The notes below the pieces were generated by a model that was given only the letters and a program-made list of their open reading frames with translations, was not told the DNA's origin and searched no databases. Positions 9,437 to 17,154 of a DNA stretch of 38,562 bases are shown in pieces (the stretch's first letter is position 1; each line of letters begins with the position of its first letter). Position numbers and translations under genes: made by a program. Origin of the DNA: Bacteroides sp. (lineage in GTDB: Bacteria > Bacteroidota > Bacteroidia > Bacteroidales > Muribaculaceae); contig JAAVCH010000030.1 in the NCBI GenBank assembly GCA_014802425.1, positions 77,759 through 116,320 on the forward strand, in the 5' to 3' direction.

Positions 9437-11323
9437 TTACTTTACAGATACTTTGGATGCCTTGTGGGAGCCGTCGGACATTACGTCGACTTTCACATAG
9501 AGGCCGTTGACGGGATTGGCCACGCGCACGCCGTCGAGGGTGAACCATATGGTGTCCACTACCTCCGCTTCGGCGGCCGCCACTGTCTCTACGCCTGCGA
9601 TCTCCTTATTCGGAGCCACCCACTGACAGTCGGCGTTGGCGATCTGGCCCTGTGAGTTCACCACGAGGCAGGCCACGCGGAGCTGCTGGTCGTCCTTTAT
9701 GATCGGCATGGCGTAGACGTTCTTGGCCTCGCTGACACGGAAGCTGTAGGTGCCGGTGTTGACCTGGTCACGCACCATCGGATAGGGAAGGCTGTCGGGC
9801 TCGCCCAGGAGGTTGCCGTGGGCCACGATGATGTCGTTGAATACGAGGCCCTGCACGTAGCTGCTGCCGTAGACGAATTCCTCCATCTCGGGGATGTCGA
9901 GATAGCCGATGTTGCCGGCATAGTAGTTGGACTGCACCCAGCTCTTGTCGCTGAGGCCGTCGGCGAGAAGGACGTAGACCACCTTGTAGCTGTCGTTGGT
10001 CGACTTGACGTTGGTCACTTCCGACTCCACGTGGATGAGGTCCTTGTCGTCAGCATCGAACCATGCGAGCACCTTTACGTCGATCGGAGTGAATTCCCTG
10101 GATTTCTCAAGCCAGTTGAGCTCGAAGCCGAAGCCGGTGCCGTAGGTGCCGCTATAGGCGTCGATTGTGCTGGCGGCGCGGTCGAGGTATGCGCAGGGGA
10201 AGCCGGATACCTTGCTGGGGTACTGGTTGGCGCCCATGATCGTCATGTCGTCGCCGTTGTGGTAGGAGACGGCGATGAACCGGTCGGGGTATTTCTTACG
10301 CATGTGCTCGATGGAGGCGTAGCCACGGGGGCAATAGCCGCACCAGAGGCCGGTGTATTCCTCCATGACGGGCTTGCGCACGGGCACACGGCTGAGTGTC
10401 TCGAAGTAGAGCGCGCCAGTCTTGGCGGGGTCGTCGTTGACCACGCCGTTGATTTTCTCAAGGGTCAGCGTGCCGGTGTAGTCGCTCTGGGGGAATGTCT
10501 CGCCGATGTGGATGGAGGTGGCGAGGGAATGGCCGAACTGCACGTCCTCCGGAGTGGCGAACTTCTCGCTTACGGTGCCTTCCCAGGTCTTGCCGTCGAG
10601 GTCGGTGAGGGTGTAGGAGAGGTCAAGGCTCTCGATGGTGCCCGCGCCGTGCACGATAAGCTCGATGGGCACGTCCACCCCGTCCTTGCTGCCGGCCTGA
10701 TAGTAGAGGTTCTCCCCTACGGCGAGGCCTGCGCTGAGCTCGCCGAAGTCAGCTTCGGCGATCATGGTGATGTAGGTCTTGCGCACCGACTTGTCGCTGT
10801 GCTCGGCCCATTTGAGATAGGTCTTGCCGGTGTGGATGAAGAATGAGTTGAGGTCGGTGCCCTTGCTCACGGCGATGGGCTGCTTCATTTCGGGGTTCTC
10901 GGCCACGTCGACGGTGAAGCTGTAGCCTACGTACACGCCGTCGGCCGTAAGGGTGTAGGGTTCGGCGAAGGTACACATCAGGTAGCCGTCGGCGTACACC
11001 ATGTCGGCGCTCGTGATGTCGGGTACGGCCACTTTCTTACCGGCGTCGTTCTTGCCGAGCGTGAGCTCCTTTGAGAGCCATCCGGTGGCGTCGGTAAGGC
11101 CGGCCTCACCGGGCACGGGTACCTTTACACCCATTATCTTGGATCCGATCATGCCTTCGTCGATCACGCGGATAGCCACGTCGTAAACGTCGGACTTGCC
11201 TGTGCCGTACCATTCGGGGAGCACGTTGAGGTCGGAATAGCAGAATTCCACATTCACTGCCGCTGTGGCGGTAAGGGCCGCCGCAGTGAATACACTTGCG
11301 GAAAATATGCGAAATTTATTCAT
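9437..11323 (-). CDS. Omp28-like secreted protein with thioredoxin-type CGYC (paralogue 1)
   Basis: 628 residues with a signal peptide (MNKFRIFSASVFTAAALTATA). Residues about 30-310 look like a beta-rich domain. A thioredoxin-like region follows, starting VMEEYTGLWCGYCPRG with Cys328 and Cys331 and a later SGFPCAYLDR, which recalls the cis-proline face of such folds. This combination is typical of Omp28-related outer-membrane or surface proteins of Bacteroidetes. The C-terminus (GVRVANPVNGLYVKVDVMSD...SKVSVK) carries the motif shared by all four products of this operon. The neighbouring upstream gene is a clear paralogue. The ATG is preceded by an A-rich stretch rather than a Shine-Dalgarno site. 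The CxxC suggests a thiol-disulfide role outside the cytoplasm, but substrate and direction are unknown. Confidence 0.85.
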   Translation of the reverse strand: MNKFRIFSASVFTAAALTATAAVNVEFCYSDLNVLPEWYGTGKSDVYDVAIRVIDEGMIGSKIMGVKVPVPGEAGLTDATGWLSKELTLGKNDAGKKVAVPDITSADMVYADGYLMCTFAEPYTLTADGVYVGYSFTVDVAENPEMKQPIAVSKGTDLNSFFIHTGKTYLKWAEHSDKSVRKTYITMIAEADFGELSAGLAVGENLYYQAGSKDGVDVPIELIVHGAGTIESLDLSYTLTDLDGKTWEGTVSEKFATPEDVQFGHSLATSIHIGETFPQSDYTGTLTLEKINGVVNDDPAKTGALYFETLSRVPVRKPVMEEYTGLWCGYCPRGYASIEHMRKKYPDRFIAVSYHNGDDMTIMGANQYPSKVSGFPCAYLDRAASTIDAYSGTYGTGFGFELNWLEKSREFTPIDVKVLAWFDADDKDLIHVESEVTNVKSTNDSYKVVYVLLADGLSDKSWVQSNYYAGNIGYLDIPEMEEFVYGSSYVQGLVFNDIIVAHGNLLGEPDSLPYPMVRDQVNTGTYSFRVSEAKNVYAMPIIKDDQQLRVACLVVNSQGQIANADCQWVAPNKEIAGVETVAAAEAEVVDTIWFTLDGVRVANPVNGLYVKVDVMSDGSHKASKVSVK

Positions 11324-11360
11324 TTTTTCTTAGGTCAGTTATTAGATTTGTATTTGAATG

Positions 11361-11403
11361 CCGTCATGGCGGCGGATCCTCGGCGGGAAGGCCGCCACGA
11401 CGG
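11361..11403 (-). other. Intercistronic hairpin between the two Omp28-like genes
   Basis: CCGTCATGGCGGC (11361-11373) pairs with GCCGCCACGACGG (11391-11403): a 13-bp stem with one mismatch and a 17-nt loop, 14 bp after the stop of the upstream gene. No T-run follows on the minus strand, so it is more likely a processing or stability element than a full terminator. Confidence 0.7.
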
Positions 11404-11417
11404 GACATATGCTTGGG

Positions 11418-13295
11418 TCAGAGGATAACCTTGGATGTGGTGCGGGAGCCGTCGGAAAGCGTCACGACCTTTACGTACACTCCGGAGGCGGGATTCTGGA
11501 CACGCACTCCGCCGAGTGTGTAGTAGGCCTCAGCCACCGGCATCACTTCGGCGGCAGCCTCCTCGACACCGGACTGGGCCGGAGCCTTGGGAAGGACGTC
11601 GACTGAGATGCAGTTGAGGATATTGGTGTTGCCCCCCTCTTCGATGACGAAGATGATGGCGCGCAGATAGTCGGGGTCCTGGTAGATGAGGGTGCCGTTG
11701 AGGTTCTTGGCCTCCGAGGGGATGAAGTCGTAGGAATGGAAGTACTCGCGTTCAGGCACGATCTGGGCGGGAAGGCTGCCGGCCTCACCCTTTACGTCGG
11801 AGGTCTGGATGACGACGTCGTTGTAGAGGGTGTTGATCATGCTTTCGCCGTAAACGTAAGTGTACATCTCCTCGATGCCGTAGTAGGCCTCCCAGCCGGC
11901 GTAATAGTTGTACTGGTACCAGTTGGCGCCCTCAAGGGCGTCCTCCACGAGGAAATATCCGATACGGTACTTCTTGCTGACAGGCTCCACGAACTGCACG
12001 TTGGCCATCACGTGTACGAGGTCATCGTCGTTCTCGTCGAAGTAGGCGCATCCGCTTATGGCCACGGGTGTGAAGACGGTCTGATGCTTGAGCCACTGCT
12101 TGTCGAAGCCGAACGGGCCGGCGAGGCCCTGGGTCGGTGACTCCTCGCCGAGATACGGGTCGGTGACCTGAGCGCGGTTGATCCATGCGCAGGGGAATGT
12201 GGCGGTGGTGCAGGGGAACTGTTCGCGGCCGTAGATGGTCATTACGTCCTTGTCATGGAACGACACGCTCACGAAGCCGTCGCCCCACTCGTTCTTCATA
12301 TGCTCCATTCCGGCCGCTCCGCGCGGGCAGTAGCCGCACCAGAGACCCGTGTATTCCTCCACGAGCGGACGGTTGACGGGCACCTGGATGAGGCCGCTGA
12401 CAGTGCCGGCGGACTCCGCCGATTTGTCGGGGTTGGCGTGGCCGTTGACCTTGTCTATGGTCAGGGTGAGTGTCTCGGAGCCTTTGGCGGAGATTCCCTC
12501 CACGGGGAGGAAGACCTCAAGGTCGTGGCCCCACTGCACCGGTACGGGCTCGGGGAGCGTGTAGGATCCGGAGCCCTTGCGGCTGCCGGCCGAGAAGGTG
12601 TAGTCGACGCTGCTGATGGGCTCCGTGCCGTGCGAGGTCAGCACCACAGGGAGCTGGAAGGACGCGTCGGTGTATTTGTAACGGGTATCGGCGGGGAGGG
12701 TCACGCCGGCCGACTGTGCCTGCACGTCGCCGTCGAGGATGACCTGCATGGCCGAGACGGCATTGAAGGTCGACACACGCTGTTCCCAGCTCATGTACTT
12801 GCGGGTGGTGTACATCCATAGGCCGCCGTCCATGTGGCCGGGAGTGACGGCCACGGGAGCCGCGTTGGCGCCCTCGCCGTCGGCTACAGTAAAGGAGTAG
12901 CCGGCGTAGAGGCCCTCGGCGGGGATGGTGAAGTCGTCACCGAAGTCCACGCTGAGGACTCCGTCAGTGACAGTGGCGTCGACTGAAGTGATGTCGACCA
13001 CGTTCTGGCGCTTTCCCTTTATGATCTGCACTGAGAGCTTCGATGTGAGCCATGCGCTCACATCGGTAGGCTGACAGTCGGCGGGGAAGTCGACCTTGAT
13101 CGACTTCACTTTCATTCCGGCCATATTGGGATCCGTAAGGCTCACGGCGACATGATATGTCTCGCCGTTGGCGGTGCCCACATAGCCGGGGGCGATTCCC
13201 TCCACGGAGGGGGAATAATCCAGCTGTGACGCTAAAGCGGTGCCGGGGAGCAGAATCCCCAGCGCCGCCGCTAAAGTTGATTTCAGAATGTTCAT
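11418..13295 (-). CDS. Omp28-like secreted protein with thioredoxin-type CGYC (paralogue 2)
   Basis: 625 residues. The signal peptide (MNILKSTLAAALGILLPG..., likely cleaved after ALA) is followed by a beta-rich region to about residue 305. The thioredoxin-like segment then begins LVEEYTGLWCGYCPRG, with Cys320 and Cys323 and a later ATFPCAWINR. The same order of features, and near-identical wording around the active site, make it a paralogue of the next gene in the operon. It ends GVRVQNPASGVYVKVVTLSD...SKVIL, the operon-wide C-terminal motif. The start lies 22 bp after the stop of the 561-residue gene, so the two are surely cotranscribed; the gap contains a small GGAG-CACG-CTCC hairpin. As with its twin, a surface thiol oxidoreductase or an Omp28-type protein without enzyme activity are both possible. 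Confidence 0.85.
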   Translation of the reverse strand: MNILKSTLAAALGILLPGTALASQLDYSPSVEGIAPGYVGTANGETYHVAVSLTDPNMAGMKVKSIKVDFPADCQPTDVSAWLTSKLSVQIIKGKRQNVVDITSVDATVTDGVLSVDFGDDFTIPAEGLYAGYSFTVADGEGANAAPVAVTPGHMDGGLWMYTTRKYMSWEQRVSTFNAVSAMQVILDGDVQAQSAGVTLPADTRYKYTDASFQLPVVLTSHGTEPISSVDYTFSAGSRKGSGSYTLPEPVPVQWGHDLEVFLPVEGISAKGSETLTLTIDKVNGHANPDKSAESAGTVSGLIQVPVNRPLVEEYTGLWCGYCPRGAAGMEHMKNEWGDGFVSVSFHDKDVMTIYGREQFPCTTATFPCAWINRAQVTDPYLGEESPTQGLAGPFGFDKQWLKHQTVFTPVAISGCAYFDENDDDLVHVMANVQFVEPVSKKYRIGYFLVEDALEGANWYQYNYYAGWEAYYGIEEMYTYVYGESMINTLYNDVVIQTSDVKGEAGSLPAQIVPEREYFHSYDFIPSEAKNLNGTLIYQDPDYLRAIIFVIEEGGNTNILNCISVDVLPKAPAQSGVEEAAAEVMPVAEAYYTLGGVRVQNPASGVYVKVVTLSDGSRTTSKVIL

Positions 13296-13317
13296 AGAGA
13301 TGGAGCGTGCTCCGTTT

Positions 13318-15003
13318 TTATTTTACTACTTTGAAGCTCTTGACGCTGCCGTCGGCATACTTGACGGTGCGGATGTAGAGGCCCTTTTCAGGGTTGTTGA
13401 CGCGTACGCCGGAAAGGTCGGTGAAGTACTCCCCTATCTCCTCCGAAACGTACACCTCGTCAACACCAACCTCGGGATCCGGCTGGTCCTTGGTATCCCA
13501 TATTTCGGGGCATACGCCGTAGCAGTTGGTGATAGGGCCGAAGTGCTTCGTGCCGTTGTCCTCGATGTAGATGGCGCGGATGCCCATGTAGTCGAAGCCC
13601 TGGATGTAGAAGTAGAACTCGTGGGCCACCTTGCGGCCGAAGATCATGTCATAGTCCACATAGTAGTACGGGATGAACGTCATCGCCTCGGGCACCATAG
13701 TGTACTCGGCGGGGTCGATTTCGAGGTAGTCCTCGTCCACGATCACTGCGTAATAGAGATGGGCTGTGTCGAGGAGGTCCCCGTCGATGTTGTACTGGAG
13801 GAAGTCGAAGTCGATACCGCCGCACTCGAAGTCCTTGATCCAGGTGCTGTAGTTCATCACGTCGATCTTGCAGGGAGTGAGCGATATCACGTCCGACTGG
13901 CGCTGGAGGTCCGGCTCCTTGTAGATGTAGTGGCTGGCCTCCACCTCTACGCTCGGATTGGCGTTGAGGTCGACGTAAACGTCGGTGAACATATTCTTCG
14001 CGGCTGCGTTATACTCGAAGCGCACGCGGTCGGCGAGCTTGTACTGCCATTCATCCTTGCCTGTGACGGGGTTGGTGCCGATGCCCACTGTGGCGCCGTA
14101 GAAGTAGTTGTGGAAGTATTCGGCAGCGTCCATGCCCATGTACTGGCCACCCTGGAAGCTTACGTACTTGCCGCTGATCACACCCTTGACCCATGAGTCG
14201 GGAAGCTCTGTGGCCATACCCTTGACCCACATGTCTTCACCGTCGATGCCGACCTGCACGCGGTGGCCTGTGCCGGAGTACTTCATGACCCATGTCTCGG
14301 TCTGAAGATTGGCCGGAGGAGTCTCGACGGGAGTGTTGAAAGGCTGGTAGAGCACGTCCCAGTCGCCGTAGCCAAACCAGTCGCCGTCATGGTCGACCAT
14401 ACCGAACAGCTTGCCGCCATCGGAGGGACCGTCCATCTTCCAGGAGCCGTCGGACTGCTTGGAGAACGTCAGGATCTGCTCGGCCGACTGCTTGTAGGTG
14501 CCTGTCGTGGCGCTCGAAGGGATATAGTCGAGCATGCAGGCATAGTAGACGTAGTCGGAGTCATTCCAGTCGGAGTGGCCGGCGAAGATGGGCTGCGGGA
14601 GCTCGAAGGTCATCTTATTCCCTTCTACGTAACCTACGAGATAGGAATTGCTGACGAAGTTGGCCGAGGGATTGAAGAGATATACGGTGCCGTCGTCTTC
14701 AAACACCATCTCGCCGCCGTGATAGTCGAAAGTGATGCGCTCGGCATTGATCAGCTCGATCCACCAGCCTTCGCCGCTGCGGGTGAAGATTTCGTGCTTG
14801 CCTGCGGGAGCCTCTTCGATCACGCCCACTTCGGAGGCAAGGGAACGGCTCGGGGCCATGGCCACGCGGGCGCCGTCGGTGCCCTGAGTGAAGGGCACGG
14901 CTTCCTGCTTGAACGCTACTGACTGGACTGGGGCTAAATCAGCCGATGGTGCCGCCATACATACGGGTGCGGCCAAAACCAATGAGTAGAAAATTTTTCT
15001 CAT
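13318..15003 (-). CDS. Secreted A-B protein, first gene of the operon
   Basis: 561 residues from the ATG at 15003, which begins a good signal peptide (MRKIFYSLVLAAPVCMAAPS). The frame is open 19 codons further upstream, but that would bury the signal peptide. Residues about 61-221 form one A unit (FTRSGEGWW, DGTVYLFNPSANF, NKMTFELPQPIF, GSWKM) and about 222-505 one B unit (GEDMWVKGMATELPDSWVKG, GGQYMGM, YMGIRAIYIE). The C-terminus (GVRVNNPEKGLYIRTVKYAD...FKVVK) carries the shared motif. This is the simplest form of the architecture that the 1710-residue operon partner expands, so it may resemble the ancestral unit. B-type segments resemble those I recall from Muribaculaceae secreted proteins; I can name no family and no function. 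Confidence 0.85.
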   Translation of the reverse strand: MRKIFYSLVLAAPVCMAAPSADLAPVQSVAFKQEAVPFTQGTDGARVAMAPSRSLASEVGVIEEAPAGKHEIFTRSGEGWWIELINAERITFDYHGGEMVFEDDGTVYLFNPSANFVSNSYLVGYVEGNKMTFELPQPIFAGHSDWNDSDYVYYACMLDYIPSSATTGTYKQSAEQILTFSKQSDGSWKMDGPSDGGKLFGMVDHDGDWFGYGDWDVLYQPFNTPVETPPANLQTETWVMKYSGTGHRVQVGIDGEDMWVKGMATELPDSWVKGVISGKYVSFQGGQYMGMDAAEYFHNYFYGATVGIGTNPVTGKDEWQYKLADRVRFEYNAAAKNMFTDVYVDLNANPSVEVEASHYIYKEPDLQRQSDVISLTPCKIDVMNYSTWIKDFECGGIDFDFLQYNIDGDLLDTAHLYYAVIVDEDYLEIDPAEYTMVPEAMTFIPYYYVDYDMIFGRKVAHEFYFYIQGFDYMGIRAIYIEDNGTKHFGPITNCYGVCPEIWDTKDQPDPEVGVDEVYVSEEIGEYFTDLSGVRVNNPEKGLYIRTVKYADGSVKSFKVVK

Positions 15004-15067
15004 GTTGTTGAGGTTTTGAAAAATTGATTGAATATTGAGGTTTACGATAGTTCGATTCACATGGAGG

Positions 15068-15095
15068 GTATTGTGAGGCTTTTAGCCTGCAATAC
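15068..15095 (-). promoter_or_regulatory. Leader hairpin of the secreted-protein operon
   Basis: Within the roughly 200-nt untranslated leader, GTATTG (15068-15073) pairs with CAATAC (15090-15095), and AGGCT (15076-15080) pairs with AGCCT (15084-15088) around a 3-nt loop. The two helices are separated by a small asymmetric internal loop. A longer-range pair, CTCACGG near 15202-15208 with CCGTGAG near 15156-15162, lies close to the 5' end. I do not match it to any known riboswitch class. Confidence 0.5.
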
Positions 15096-15211
15096 AGGAC
15101 ATAGGCAAGAGGCAATCAAAGAAAAACGCAGACACGTGCGATTCGTTTCCAAAGGCCGTGAGGCATGGGGAGCTTACAGTCAGACAAGTCCTTTTGTCCT
15201 TCTCACGGACG

Positions 15212-15242
15212 CAAAGTTAATAATTAAATTTTATTTTCAAAA
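15212..15242 (-). promoter_or_regulatory. Bacteroidetes-type promoter of the secreted-protein operon
   Basis: On the minus strand a TTTTG element (15238-15242) is followed after 18 nt by TAACTTTG (15212-15219), a full match to the Bacteroidetes primary-sigma consensus of TTTG then TAnnTTTG with 17-23 nt spacing. The surroundings are very A+T-rich. Transcription should begin near 15205, leaving a leader of about 200 nt before the ATG at 15003. Confidence 0.85.
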
Positions 15243-15344
15243 CATTTTTAAGCTTTCACAATTTATTTTGAAAGCCACCCCATTTTGACATTTTATATCC
15301 ATTTTCAACTCATTCACCCACCCCACCCTACTCTTTCCGCTTAC

Positions 15345-15384
15345 AAAAGCAGGGCAATCGCGACAGCGGGTCGTGATTGCCCTG
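15345..15384 (-). terminator. Terminator downstream of apt
   Basis: A 14-bp stem, CAGGGCAATCGCGA (15350-15363) with TCGTGATTGCCCTG (15371-15384) and one non-Watson-Crick pair, has a 7-nt loop. On the minus strand it is followed by CTTTTGT. It lies 73 bp after the apt stop and just before the promoter of the secreted-protein operon, isolating the two units. The stretch 15004-15456 otherwise holds only the leader and promoter described separately. Confidence 0.8.
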
Positions 15385-15456
15385 TAATGACAAAAGCAGA
15401 AAGATAATTTTTCGACCTGTGTTTTTTACTCCTTACGGCCGTCCGTACCGGTCGTC

Positions 15457-15981
15457 TCAGTATTTCAGCAGGCTAGCGACCTCACAGTCAGCCGGAAGAT
15501 TGGCTCGGCCGTCGAGCTGCGTAAGCTCCACTATGAAGTTGATATAGATTTTTTTCGGGTTCATGGACTTCACCAGTTCGTAGCAGGCATTCATGGTGCC
15601 TCCGGTAGCGAGCAGGTCGTCGTGGAGCACCACCACATCATCCGGGGTGATCGCATCGCTGTGAAGCTCTATGGTGTCGACACCATACTCCTTGGCATAG
15701 GACTTCTTAACCGTCACCGAGGGGAGCTTACCGGGCTTACGGGCGGGCACGAATCCGCATCCAAGCTCATAAGCCAAAATACTACCTCCGATGAAACCGC
15801 GACTTTCGATACCTACAACCTTTGTAACACCCTTTCCGCGATACAGTTCCGCCATGGCTTCACTTATCTGCCGAAGTGCCTTACCATCCTTAATCAGGGT
15901 GGTAAGATCACGAAATACGATTCCTTTCGAGGGGAAATCAGGCACATCACGTATGATGGCTTTCAATTCTTCAAGTTGCAT
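15457..15981 (-). CDS. apt: Adenine phosphoribosyltransferase
   Basis: Salvages adenine with PRPP to AMP in the cytoplasm. At 174 residues it has the standard length for the family. Visible signatures are the N-terminal RDVPDFPSKGIVFRDLTTLI, the GIESRGFIGGSILAYELGCG segment that contacts adenine, RKPGKLP, and the PRPP-binding loop VVVLHDDLLATGGTMNA. The ATG at 15981 gives MQLEELKAIIRDVPDFPSKG, the usual start. A parS-like palindrome lies about 50 bp upstream, inside the probable promoter region; I see only a near-match TAATTTAG element there. It is separated from mnmG by the 1.27-kb repeat-bearing stretch and from the next unit by a terminator. Confidence 0.97.
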   Translation of the reverse strand: MQLEELKAIIRDVPDFPSKGIVFRDLTTLIKDGKALRQISEAMAELYRGKGVTKVVGIESRGFIGGSILAYELGCGFVPARKPGKLPSVTVKKSYAKEYGVDTIELHSDAITPDDVVVLHDDLLATGGTMNACYELVKSMNPKKIYINFIVELTQLDGRANLPADCEVASLLKY

Positions 15982-16030
15982 TTCTCAGTTATTTTAATTT
16001 GGTTTTCTAAATTACAAAAAATTTCCGGAT

Positions 16031-16046
16031 TGTTTCACGTGGAACG
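16031..16046. other. parS-like site, left
   Basis: TGTTTCACGTGGAACG matches the bacterial parS pattern TGTTNCACGTGNAACA at 15 of 16 positions, with the last base differing. The palindromic core CACGTG is intact. In many bacteria ParB/Spo0J binds such sites near the replication origin. It lies about 50 bp upstream of the apt start. No parA or parB is in the window, so binding is an inference from the sequence alone. Confidence 0.75.
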
Positions 16047-16298
16047 TAATTTTTCGCACTATTTTCACCTATTCCCTCATCCATATCCACTCGGCAACCA
16101 CCAATATACCTTAATTATATATAGGAATTTAGATATAGAAGTTCCACACACCACACCCTGCGGAAGCATCCACCTTAAATATATATATCGTACGAATACC
16201 CCATACGTTTCACACCGAGACACCACAGCTGCCCCAGCCATAGATGGTACCGGTCATCCGAACAGCATTATACATTCTACGAGATTACGCCATCCTAC

Positions 16299-17088
16299 CC
16301 TACACCTTATATATAATATAGAGAATCAAAACACCTCCACCTGTTCCACAGCAACGCCCTACCTTCTCCATAGCGTACCACATGGAGAATCCAGACGCCC
16401 CGATTCGTTCCACAGCAATACCTCACCCTTTCGCCACAGCACACCATATAAAGACTTCAAATACCACGATTCGCTCCTCAGCAACACCCTACCCTTTCGC
16501 CATAGCTCTCCATATAGAGAATCTCAACACCCTGATTCGCTCCACGAAAACATAAGTCCCCACCTTATGACATAGACCATCCGGACACCCACATAAACCT
16601 TACAGCAATGTTTCACACTATTCCTACACCTTATATATAATATAGAGAACCCATATACCCAGATATAGTTCCACAATAAGTCCCCATTTCATCGAACATA
16701 CATAATATAGACTATCGAAAAGCACCACACTTTTCCACAACGATATTCCACCTCTCCCCCCACACCTTAATATAATATAGCGGATCATATAATATAGCGG
16801 ACCCGAACAGACCCGCGCGTTCCACAGCAATACTCCACTCTGTTCCACACTTTATACAACATCGCGAATCAAGCGCAGAACGAACCCAAACGAAATCCAC
16901 AAGAGCCATAGATTGTTCCACGAATTTCCCTACCCCCTCAAAGTTCCACAACATATGATAACTCCATATAACCACAATGTTCCACAGCAATCCTCACCTT
17001 GTTCCACATATTACACACAAAGAGAATCGATGCACAACAATTCGAGACGGAACCGATGATGCCATAGATTGCTCCACAAATTTCCACG
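16299..17088 (+). repeat. Array of co-oriented TTCCACA boxes with AT-rich repeats
   Basis: The gene-free stretch 15982-17250 contains at least 14 octamers of the type GTTCCACA (allowing one or two changes), all on the plus strand. They start at 16343, 16407, 16473, 16539, 16610, 16668, 16732, 16819, 16842, 16915, 16943, 16979, 17001 and 17071. The first four are 64-66 bp apart and belong to a degenerate whole-unit tandem repeat. Later ones come in pairs 22-36 bp apart. The 9-mer ATAATATAG occurs five times exactly (16313, 16637, 16702, 16772, 16789). A 27-bp sequence is repeated exactly at 16299-16325 and 16623-16649. The box resembles both half a parS site (TGTTCCAC) and a loose DnaA box; TTTTCCACA at 16732 fits TTWTNCACA. 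No credible protein or RNA gene is visible here. Confidence 0.85.
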
Positions 17089-17115
17089 ACACACGCTTAG
17101 TTACTCAAAATACTT

Positions 17116-17154
17116 ATCGCGAAAAATTCCGATTTCATCGGAATTTTTCGCGAT
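17116..17154. other. Perfect 18-bp inverted repeat abutting parS
   Basis: ATCGCGAAAAATTCCGAT (17116-17133) and its exact complement (17137-17154) are separated by three bases. The hairpin ends exactly where the right parS-like site begins. An A-run in one arm and a T-run in the other would let it act as a bidirectional intrinsic terminator, for example for mnmG, which ends 97 bp away. Its contact with parS also allows a role in DNA structure at that site. Confidence 0.8.

Noticed and set aside
15004..15060. A start 19 codons further upstream for the A-B protein
   Set aside because: It would place the signal peptide inside the protein; the ATG at 15003 puts it at the N-terminus.
16343..16560. 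A 64-66-bp period that could suggest a CRISPR array
   Set aside because: Similarity runs through the whole unit and is degenerate; there is no invariant repeat alternating with unrelated spacers, and no cas gene.
15622..16575. A 317-codon plus-strand frame running from apt into the repeat region
   Set aside because: It is antisense to apt and then translates the degenerate repeats into His/Ser/Thr-rich sequence with no family features.
16712..16990. Short minus-strand frames in the array that could be small proteins
   Set aside because: Their sequence is only the translated repeat (recurring W-N-I-V-V-like pieces); no start context and no conserved pattern.
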